Assembly: GCA_001599815.1 (NCBI GenBank)
Contig: BCIA01000002.1
Location: 5,243,626-5,307,625, forward strand
Length of the DNA: 64,000 bases
Direction: 5' to 3'
From: Furcasterigmium furcatum
Lineage: Eukaryota > Ascomycota > Sordariomycetes > Glomerellales > Plectosphaerellaceae
This document shows, piece after piece, positions 31,496 to 41,101 of the stretch. Each line of letters starts with the position of its first letter. Position 1 is the first letter of the stretch. The notes beneath the pieces were generated by a model. The model was not told the DNA's origin. It searched no databases and was given only the letters and a program-made list of their open reading frames with translations. Both the position numbers and the translations under genes were made by a program.

Positions 31496-34400
31496 TCAAC
31501 GGGTCCTGGTGACGGCTGAACGGCCAAAATGGCAGGCCAGACCAGGGGGAGGCAGTCGAGGGCCCCCAGGCTGCAGACCAACTTCGATTGGCGAAGGAAA
31601 TGAAGACAGGAGATTGTGGGTGCAGAGGCCTTCCAGGGGCCCAACACAAGGCGAGTTGCCCACAACCGCAGGCGGGATTGGCACTGCCCGGGCTGCATTA
31701 GTGCATGCCGGGGGGACCTCAAGGGGTTCCGAGAGAATTGTGCATGCCCACCACGGCCAGGGAATAATAGGAGGAAGATTGACAAGGGGGACATCCTCTA
31801 GGGGCACAGCTCACGCCTGAATGATGATTGACATGTCGTGTCCCTGTTGCTGCTCCTGGGGCCTAGAGGAGGAGGCCCCCACGGGTTTGTCCAAGCCTCG
31901 GAGCGGGCGAGGCATCGTCATTGGCAGAAGGCAAGGAACTGCTCGATACCAAATGAGCGCGAGCGACGGACGGACGGGAGATGGGCGGGCTGTGATCTGG
32001 TCCATGTTCTAGCGAGAATTTCTGACGACTGCTGAACGTCTGGCGGGGGGGGATTTCCACAATGGATGTCTCGGGGCGGGCAGGACCGTTCGGACCGCCG
32101 CTGGTGGCTTCGCATTGTTCTTCACGCCTCCCGCGCCCAGCGAGCCACGACGCAGAAGTCTCTCAGGAGCCAGCTTCCTCAGAAGTCAGAACCCAGCAGG
32201 TCGCTGCTAGGTCCGATCCGGCGGAACAAAGTGTGCAGTAGCCACCCGCGCCTTCCTGGTTCAGTGGGGGTTGTTTCCAGCACTAGACCTCAGAAGGGCA
32301 GGAACCACCCGTACGGTTGTAGGTACCTCCCGAGGTACATGTCGAGGACAGCTGACTCGAGACCCTGCCCATTCAAACATCGGATCTTCACGACAAATCA
32401 TTCACCAGTCCAGTCCGCGCTTCTTCACCGCTCTCCAATGTCTCACGGTCGGTCAACTCAATTGCTTTCTTTTTCTTGTCCCACGGCGGGAGCAGCGGCA
32501 GCGCCGTAGAGCAGGGACGAGGCAAAACAACCAATACACTCCGGGGAAGCACGATCTCTCTCATCTCTGCTGCTGCTCGCCACCCCCGAGTGGCAGACTC
32601 AACTACCGGCCTCGTTCTCGACTCGGGACTCGTGCACCGGCTGCAGCAGTATCAATGCGCGCGCCAGCCGAGCATCATTGACGTCGGCAGCCACCTCTAG
32701 TGTATGCACTGGCTCTTCCCCTGGAGCAGGTGTCCCACGACAGTCTGTGCATTATTCCAGCCCAGAGCATTCCTCACGGCGAACTGCCTCGATCTGGTGA
32801 ACAACGGCACAAAAACGACATGGACGACAGCATCGCCAAATCCACATCCCATCCTGTTTGGTATTCGCTGCGGAGGCGCAAGCCCAATTCGGGTGATCAG
32901 CGGAGAGTGGGAAATTGCTCCAGACACTGGCCCAAGCCTAGGCTCGGCTCGTCTTCCTGTTGGGTGCCTTCACCTCCATCGCCCTATCACAGTCGCACCC
33001 AGAAAGGGGCCGTCACAACGCGGCCATGACCAGAAACCACGGCGTCGCGTCAGCCTCTGATAATCCCGTTAATCCCTCGTCACGAAACCCAGCCGTAAGC
33101 CGGCGGCCCCGGCCACGTTCCCCGACCCTCGGGAGTCTCATCAGCGATCAACACGCATCCAACAGTTCCGCCAGTCTGGCTCAAATCCACTGCCCCAATC
33201 TCTGACGCGGCAATATCCAGGGTCCGATTTGCGCACTCTCGAGTCGGATTCTCATTCATATGTGCTTGTACTGTACACTAGGCACATACCAAAACCTCCT
33301 ATCTGAGAATGGTCAGCAAAAGGGTGGCTGAACTGGAAGTGTTTTCGGCCGGAGTATCAGCCTGGATGCCGTTCAGCCACCACGCCATGACATGCAACGA
33401 CAAGCCTTTCTTTGGTATCTCGATTCGACGTCTTCGTCCACGATGGATCGGTCCACTGATCATGTAACGGCCATGGCATCGATACAGACCTGGTCCCTGG
33501 AAACTGGCTCTTGTGGAGATTTCGAGGATCAACCAGCAGAACGCCATGAAACACCTCTAAGAGCAAACACCCAGTCCGGGTATCGAGCCTTGCAGAGCCG
33601 CCTGATCACATGTTCCCCAACGCGGGGTGTTTCTCTCTGCCCCTTTTCATCCTGTTCCTTTCCGCAGTCTCGGTGCAGAGTGGTGACCCCGATGCAACCT
33701 TGCTTACCATTCGCTTGCGGGAAGCCCATGCTCGAGCTGCAGCTGCAAGCTGTGTGTGATGGTCACAGTGACAAGCAGCAGCGACCTGATCCTTCATTCC
33801 GCGCTCCCCCCGCTGGCTGACCGTCAGATCCTGGTCTTGCTGCTGGTAAAGCAGAAAGTTAGGGTGTCCTCGCAACGCCGCATCGACTAGCCAGACGCCG
33901 TCAATTGCTGAGCGGCCCGCGCATGTTAGTTTCTCAAGGTCCGACGTCCGGTCTTGGTGGCATGTGCCAGTGAGGACTAGACCATCGTCAGTGCGCATCG
34001 ACAGCGTAGTACATCAAGTACAAGTACGCCGACTCCACACGGGAAGAGAACGGGTTCCCGTGACTATCAGATGAGCATCCGGGCGACCGGGAAGTATTGT
34101 ACTTCCACGTCCTCGAAATATGTCTTCCCTGCCCTCCATGTTGGCAGGAGCGGTGGGGGCTGGATGTTTGGACTGGTGTCTTCGGAACAGATCCGAGAAC
34201 GGGCTCACCACGGCTGGTCGGCACAATACAATAAATGCGGGCAGCGCTCCTCAACGGCCTGCATTATCTGAAGCTGTCCCAGATTGGCAATGTGCTCGGC
34301 ATACGAGCAATCAATCTCTGACATGCTGTGCCGTGTTCTCACTTCTGGAGGCTCTTGTCCAGATCTATCACGTACGACGCGATCCAATCGCACACTCAGT

Positions 34401-35633
34401 TTTTGACGAGCAATGTGCTGCAACCATGGCCGGCTCAAATTGACATAGCTCCGATGCTACAGTACATACTTACCCCGAGTGCTGCATTAATTCCCAGAGC
34501 GAGCACAATACTTTTGGCCATATTGTGTGTCGTGAAAAGCCGGCACCTGCGAGGCTAGACAGCTCGTACCACTATCGTCAGTCCTTTCCGGGATGTCCAC
34601 AGGTACATGGATTCAAGGAACCACAACGAAGACAATTTTTCTCTGTTAGCCGACTGCGATGTGATGGATTCTGTTGAGGCTCGGCCAGGGTCGTACGACC
34701 TGTGTGGGGAGGTGACCTGAGGTTCTTCTCTGCCCGCTGAGCCCTGCCCTCCCCATCAGATCTACGAAATTGAGCCCTCTTCGATACCGGGATCAAGGTT
34801 TAACGGACATCTGCCTCCAGATCTCCATGTGGACTATCGGGGACGCCTTGCGAGTTAATGGCCGGCATATACGAAGGACTCTTGCTGGGGCCTGAAACAC
34901 CGCGTCTGGTACTGGACGGTGTGATCGAGGGATGTTGTCTAGAGGAGCAAGGGTAATAATGCGTTTGCGTCTCCAGGGGTGTGTTATCCGTCGACGTCGA
35001 ATGCTATCCGTGAACAGCTGGCTTGTGGGACAGGCATGGAGGCAGCTTGACATGGCAGGTATCGATCATTGCCACTCGCTCACTCCCAGGAGCCGCAGAC
35101 AGTTGCGGCAAATGCTGGCGAGAATGTTACATCGGCGGATGTACATCTTGGAGCATCCCGAGGAATGGTTGTCCAATTTAACCTACAAGATTCCGTTTCA
35201 TGGAGACAATCTTTCCCCCTGGCAGGTGCTCGCCCGGAAGAGTCAGGACCAACCCAGCGAGGAGCATCCAGAAATCACATGGAGAAGGTGCATTTTCTAA
35301 ACAATCCACCAAACATGCCCTGTTGTTTGCGGCAGAGCAACACAACTTGAGGGCGATGCGGCCTCGAAGCCCTGAAATGCGTGGAAGCTGGGCCGAGGGC
35401 CAGGCATGTGCCCGGAGACAAGACGCCCATCGCCAGCAGAAATTTAGCACGAACCAACTAGGTAGGCGAGAATACTCAATCCACAGGTTTCCCGGGCACT
35501 TGGGCTCGCTTGGGTCGTCGTGAATGCCCCCGACGAAGGGTTTCATGTCCTCGATGCCTTGGGTTGCTAGACTCGGGAGCCTAACCGAGCTTGCTATTGA
35601 GCCTAATCGAATATAAATGCACAGTCTCTTATC

Positions 35634-35656
35634 AAAAAAAAAAAAAAAAAAAAAAA
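35634..35656 (+). repeat. Run of 23 adenines
   Basis: An uninterrupted A run follows the sequence TATAAATGCACAGTCTCTTATC. It could be the tail of a retroposed sequence inserted in + orientation, or simple slippage. I found no tRNA-like A/B box upstream and no target duplication around it. Confidence 0.6.
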
Positions 35657-36950
35657 CCTTGAAGGTTTCTCTGGTGAGCCGTCCGAGAAGTGGTTTATAT
35701 CGGGTCACCTCGCCTATGGAAGGTCTGGCAAGTGGCATGTCTTGACTCGAGCCACATGCAACCCGAGGTGTGGTTGGGCTCAACAGCTATCAACACATAA
35801 GATCATCTTTACCTTGGACATGAAAGCAGTAATAGTTACCCTTCCAAGTGAGAACGAAGGAGAGATTGCTATGTCTTGTACGAGTAGGTGTCAGAGGAGG
35901 GGAAACTCAGTGATACCCGGGGAATACTGAAGCTTGGGAGTTGATGGTGCACTGAAACAACTCTCCTCTAAGACGTCTAAGCTCCATGTTCTTCTGTTGT
36001 ATTTCATGCTTAACAGGATGTAACTTTCATGGCGGACAGGTCTTCATGTTCAAAAACAAATGGCACAGGACTGGAGTTACTTGAGCGGCATACTCTCTCG
36101 CCGGGACTGGAATGTGTCTTGCGACGAACCACTCCGCCAAGACGCCGTCCACCGTGTTGAGAACCACTTTACGCCAGTTGCCTATCAAACCACGTCATGG
36201 ACTAGGACACCCGATGATCGCTGCACCAGCACGTGGATGCCCTCAGGAGCATGCAGTTCAGGACCGGACATGGTACAGCATCTATGTCTTGCCGCCCCTA
36301 TATCCAAACTGGTAGCTAGAAATTGATTCATACACATCTCTACTCGAAGAATGTTGAAGCGTTGGATCAAGACCATTTTTGCGTCTGGTTGAGTTGCAGA
36401 ACACTAGGTGCCGTCTTCTTGGGCTTCGAAGACTTCGTATGAGATCATATGTGTAGTGGATCATGAGATGTCGATATTTCTACCTTCATCACCAAGCCAA
36501 AAACGGGCAAAGAGACCCGCGAGCTCGAAAAATCAAGCAACCACCGAAAGAAGGATGAGCCACCGCCATGCATTAGGCCGAGAGCTTGACCATAACCTCC
36601 TCATCTCGGCTTACATCGGATATGCCGGCGATTCATCACACAGCACGGGCAGTCACATCACCGCAACAACGAATGGCATCGGTCTTTCGTATGCATCAAA
36701 TTCAACGAGCTCGACCGGATATCAACTTTTGACAAGCCCAGAGCCCCCATAGAACCCAGCGCATAAAGTACAAGACATGTCCCGAATGAACAGACAACCC
36801 GGGCGGCGGCCACCATATTACCTCAGGCGGTCTCGCCGCCGCCGCCGACAGTGCCGTGCTTGGCCTCTCCTTCTCATTCTATTTCCCCCATTTCACATCA
36901 TCGCATCTGACAGCTCAGGAAACACACCACCGGGAGGCCGCGAGGCCACC

Positions 36951-38365
36951 TTACTTCTGGTTCTCGGGGCGGAGGGCGCGGACGGCCTTGCCGGCCTTCC
37001 AGATCTCGAGGTTGCGGATCTCCTCCATCTCGGACTCGAACTTTTGCCTGTAGTCCTTCTGGCCGTTGTAGTCGAGGGAGCGCTGGGTCTCGGAGCCGTC
37101 GATGACGGCGTCGTAGAGCTGGTTGAAGACGGGCTTGAGGGCGTCCTTGAAGCGGGGGGTCCAGTCGATGGCGCCGCGGCGGGCGGTGGTGGAGCAGGCC
37201 TCGTACATCCAGTCCATGCCGTTGGCACCGATGAGGGGGTACAGGGACTGGGTGGCCTCCTCGACGGTCTCGTTGAAGGCCTCGGAGGGGGAGTGGCCGC
37301 GCTCACGGAGGACCTCGTACTGGGCGAGGAACATGCCGTGGATGCCGCCCATCAGGCAGCCGCGCTCACCGTAGAGGTCGGAGTAGACCTCCTTCTCGAA
37401 GGTGGTCTCGTACAGGTAGCCGGAGCCGACGGCAACGCCGAGGGCCTGGGCCTTCTCGCGGGCCTTGCCGGTGACGTCCTGGAAGACGGCGAAGGAGGAG
37501 TTGATGCCGCGGCCCTCGCGGAAGAGGGAGCGGACGGTGCGGCCGGAGCCCTTGGGGGCGACGAGGATGACATCGACGTCGGTGGGGACATCGACCTTGG
37601 TGATGTCCTTGAAGACGGGCGAGAAGCCGTGGGAGAAGTAGAGGGTCTGTGGTGGCGCGGCATTGTCAGTAACTAACCCGCCAAAAAATGTCGTCGTCGG
37701 ATATGAGACATACCTTGCCCTTGGTGATCTGGGGCTTGATGTGGGGCCAGGTCTCGGACTGGGCGGCGTCGGAGAGCAGGTTCATGACGATGGTGCCCTT
37801 GGAGATGGCCTCGTCGACCTCGAAGAGGTTCTTGCCGGGAACCCAGCCATCCTGGATGGCGTCGTTCCACGACTTGCCGCTCTTTCGGACACCGACGATG
37901 ACATTGAGGCCGTTATCACGGAGGTTGAGACCCTGGCCGTGACCCTGAGAGCCGTAGCCGATGAGGGCGAGGGTGTCGTCCTTGAAGTACTCCTGTGAGG
38001 GGTGTTAGAGCTCGACGCCCATCTAATTGGGTGCGGTTCGGTATTTGACTCACCAGAAGCTTCTCCTGGGGCCAGTCGGCACGCTCTGGAAGCAGTCGTT
38101 AGCTCATAACAAGCTCTCACTCTGGGGCTGGGGTCTCTCCCGCCGGCGGGTGCGTACCGTAGACGTCCTCCTTGTGGCCGGCGAAGTCAACAGTCTTGAC
38201 ACCGCGGACCTGCTGCTGGGCAGGGGCGGCAACGAAGGCCTTGTTGACCTGGGCAGAAGCTCGCACCAAGCTCCTGGCAGCGATGAAGGTGCGCTGCTGG
38301 GTGGCAGAGGTCAGCTGGCGCGCCATGGGCGAGCGCAGCGCCTTGGAGAAGCTTCGGGAGGCCAT
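36951..38365 (-). CDS. ILV5: Ketol-acid reductoisomerase, mitochondrial
   Basis: Four exons, 38365-38158, 38085-38054, 37992-37714 and 37646-36951, encode 404 residues, the usual fungal length. The second exon is only 32 nt. The N-terminus MASRSFSKALRSPMARQL with many Arg/Ser and no acidic residues is a mitochondrial targeting sequence. EDVYERADWPQEKLLEYFKD leads into the Rossmann fold, with the NADPH site IGYGSQGHGQGLNLRD at about 91-106. The all-helical C-terminal domain follows, including ERGCLMGGIHGMFLAQYEVL and ETVEEATQSLYPLI with the magnesium and substrate residues. The enzyme isomerises and reduces acetolactate/acetohydroxybutyrate in valine, leucine and isoleucine synthesis. Two TGASTCA sites upstream suggest cross-pathway amino acid control. 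Yeast Ilv5 also stabilises mitochondrial DNA; that role here is unknown. Confidence 0.97.
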
Positions 38366-38826
38366 TGTGACTGTGATTTGGGGGATGGGAAAGGGAAGAA
38401 GAGGGGAGATGTGTCTTGGGATGGTGATGGGTTGAAGGGGAGGGGAGGAAGAGAAGGTCAATGAGTCGAGTTGTGGGAAAGAAGTCAATTACTCGGAGGG
38501 AACGAGGCCGATCGCTGGGTTCAATTGGAATGGGGAAATTTTTTACTGGACCGCACCAGCCCACAGCAGTCACAGCTCACCGACTTCGGCGGCCTTTTTC
38601 CCCCAGGTGAAGCTGCGGGTGGGGTCATCCCGGGGTCTGGATTGGGTAGAGGCGACCTGGACCTGCAGGGACTCGCCTAGGGCCACCGGGTACCAGCGAC
38701 TTGCGGCTTGTTCCCGGGTGCTCGGGGCGACCACATGCTGAGGCGAGGCCGCATCGAGAGCCCGGACCACATAGTACCCCGTCCACCGCCGAGTCCGTCG
38801 TGTGTTGTGTGTTCGTCGGTGAGGAT

Positions 38827-38870
38827 TGAGTCACGTCTGCTCCTCCGGCCCCGGCTGGATTGTTGACTCA
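38827..38870. promoter_or_regulatory. Two Gcn4/CPC1 (TGASTCA) sites upstream of ILV5
   Basis: Perfect TGAGTCA at 38827-38833 and TGACTCA at 38864-38870 lie 462-506 bp upstream of the ILV5 start. A near match TGAGTCG sits at about 38462. TGASTCA is the binding site of the bZIP regulators Gcn4 (yeast), CPC1 (Neurospora) and CpcA, which raise amino acid biosynthetic genes on starvation. Confidence 0.65.
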
Positions 38871-39120
38871 CGATCGACAGCAGCTGCGAAGGGCCAGTTT
38901 AAGCGTTCGTCTCATAGCCTCTATCTCACTTGGACGACTCTGCTATCCTCGTTGCCCATATGGCATCACGAGATTCACGGGGAAACCCACACCGCATCTA
39001 GCCTCGACTCGCGCTCTAGAACTGTCCGGTACCTCTTATATACGCATTCGCCAGGAAACAACTAAGAACGCCGGGGAAATGCTGCATGCTACCCTCGTCT
39101 TCTTCTTCTTCGAGCGAGAC

Positions 39121-39160
39121 TCCTCCTACTCCTCCTACTCCTCCTACTCCTCCTACTCCT
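39121..39160. repeat. (TCCTCCTAC)n short tandem repeat
   Basis: Four consecutive 9-bp units begin at 39121, just downstream of the UBC12 stop codon. It is pyrimidine-rich on the plus strand. Confidence 0.85.
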
Positions 39161-39345
39161 CGTGGTCTTTGCCCCTCATGGCTCCATGAACCTCCCTGTC
39201 TGAAATCGATGGCTTCTCGCGCCCTCGCAACTCTCCCAGCGCTGAGAGGGCGAAATATCCTCTATCAGTTCGGCGCCCGCCATGCTGCGAGCTCCTGTCT
39301 GTGAGGCCATCTGTGTGCCTGCTCGACGTCGCCGCCGGGCATGTC

Positions 39346-40143
39346 CTACTTCAGCACCCGGTCGTAGGCGGTGCCCTTGACAGAGCCACCGCCCATAGAC
39401 GTCCGAACGTTCCGCTTGAATCCCTCCCTGTTCGATCGCAGGTCTTCGGCAGCCTCCTTGTTGAGGGGATCGGATGCATTGGGCTCGAGGAAGAGGAACT
39501 GCACGAGACGCAATCATTAGCATAGTCCCACGTGAGCATCGTGGTTCCGGGCAAACCCTGGAGGGACAACGCGAACGCACCTGCAGGCCAACAATCACGG
39601 CGTTCAAGTTAAGCACGGGCTTCCAGTCCTCGCGCAGGATGTTCAGGCAGACCTTGCCCTCAAGGTCGATGTTGGGGTGGTAGATTTTCTCCTTGCATCG
39701 CACCTTCGGGGGCTCGTGGGGGAAGTTCTGGTTGATATCGAAGGAGAACGTAAAGCGGCCGGTGCGGTACATGCCCTCATCGGGCTCGATTGTGAGAGTG
39801 AAGTGTAGGATGTCGTCCGCGTCGGGGAAGTCGGTCTGCATGGTCTTGCCTAGAGAGAGCTCCGAGAGATCTGGGATGCCGCGCCGGGGGCAAAAGTCAG
39901 CAACATACCCAGCATGAGAGTTTTGGCCCGCATCATGTCGGAGCCCGGGCATGTACTGACCCTTCTGAACGCGCAGCTGAGCCGCCGTCACCTTCTTCTT
40001 CTTCCCGCCGGCCGCGGCATTGGCGTCATTCTCAGCCTTCTGCTGCTCCTTCTTCTGCACGGCGTCATGCCAGGTCAGCAACGATTCTCCAGTGCTGAGG
40101 GAGAGTCCCAGGGAGGACATACCATGGACCAAATCTTCAACAT
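39346..40143 (-). CDS. UBC12: NEDD8-conjugating E2 enzyme
   Basis: Four coding exons, 40143-40123, 40054-39961, 39870-39581 and 39498-39346, encode 185 residues. The first exon is 21 nt (MLKIWSM). Introns start GTATGT, GTCAGT and GTGCGT. The N-terminus MLKIWSMKKEQQKAEND is the Ubc12-specific extension that docks on the NEDD8 E1. The UBC core contains FPHEPPKVRCKEKIYHPNID then LEGKVCLNILREDWKPVLN with the catalytic Cys at 113. It ends NREGFKRNVRTSMGGG and YDRVLK. Ubc12 transfers NEDD8/Rub1 to cullins and so controls SCF ubiquitin ligases. It is tandem with chitin synthase upstream and ILV5 downstream. Confidence 0.96.
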
Positions 40144-41101
40144 CTTGGTAGTGTCGGCGGATCACCCTCGCCAAGGCTCAGCGTTTCTGGAGGGGAAGTT
40201 CGGGGTCGAAGGCGGGGGTCGGTGGGCGGACTGCGCGAGGTGATTCGGTTTGGAGGGGCAGGGGAACAGAAGGAGGCTGAGGGAGAGGCCGTAAATATGG
40301 CGAGAAAGCCTGGCAAGAAACCGCTGGAGCCTGAGCTTTGTATCTCTTGGTCAACCAAGGCTGCTTGCTTACCTATCCAGGCACGAAGTCATGCTAAGTA
40401 TTGCCACACCCAAGCACAAGCAGGTCATCGTAGTGGGTTGGGCAGTCATCGCGAATCACCGATAAGATAAGCTGGCAGGTGGCGGGCCGAAGTTAAACCA
40501 GCCAATGGCGGAGGGCTGATTTTTCGAGCCTCGTCCACGCGCCATCACCGAGGAAGGCTCAAGTCGACCAGACTTCAGATTGAGCCTCAGATAGTTGAGA
40601 TGACCTCTCTCGGAACTTCAGAAATTCGAGATAGCGTCCTGTTGACCTGGAGGTAGTTCCAGGGACTGCCTGGTTAACTTGAAGTAACATGAAAGAACCC
40701 CTATTTCAACAGCAATGCAACCGAGCCGACCATGTATTTTGCGACCCTCGAGCCTCCGCCACAGGTGTATGATCACCATGCCAGTTGTATCACGTTTCTC
40801 GCCGAATTCATTTCAGGGGATATTTACATGGAACGGATGCTCATAAAGTCCGCGTCCATATTACTAAGAACATAGTACAACAAGAGGTAGTTACACAGCC
40901 AAACGCCATCCGAGCTTTGTTCTCTCGGCGAAATGAGACTCGAGACATTCTTTTGACCATCTTCCCCCTCATCTCTATCCACCACGAATGAGGGGAATGC
41001 AGCAATGTGGCAGGCAAAGGGAGCCACCGCCGGCTCGGCAGGTTCCCGTACGACCTGTGCCAAACCCGTTGCTGCCAGCGCGCAGTTCGGTAAAGCCCAG
41101 C
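40144..41101. other. Intergenic between chitin synthase 3' end and UBC12 start
   Basis: 958 bp with the UBC12 promoter on the left and chitin synthase 3' sequence on the right. It contains copy A of the dispersed repeat (40569-40748). Confidence 0.6.
40569..40748 (+). repeat. Dispersed degenerate repeat, copy A
   Basis: Collinear with 46153-46329. Both begin CAGACTTYAGATYGAGCCT; AGATGACCTCTCTC follows at the same spacing, then GANNTAGC, and both reach CATGTATTYTG 159-162 bp later. Many differences are C/T transitions. I recognise no element family and no terminal inverted repeat. Confidence 0.6.

Larger units (their letters stand above)
29772..36950. other. Seven-kilobase stretch without a conserved gene
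   Basis: Between the apsA start and the 3' end of the ILV5 gene I find no recognisable protein family, tRNA or rRNA on either strand. Base composition is balanced rather than RIP-like. Short frames abound but lack family-like sequence. It holds one candidate secreted peptide (31292-31495) and a 23-nt adenine run (35634-35656). The left end is the apsA promoter. Confidence 0.55.
38366..39345. other. Upstream region of ILV5 and 3' region of UBC12
   Basis: 980 bp between two leftward genes. It contains the Gcn4/CPC1-type sites at 38827 and 38864 and the short tandem repeat at 39121-39160. A long CT/GA-rich leader (38370-38460) precedes the ILV5 start. Confidence 0.6.

Noticed and set aside
36777..37676. 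299-codon plus-strand frame opposite ILV5
   Set aside because: Antisense shadow; it ends where exon 4 of ILV5 begins.
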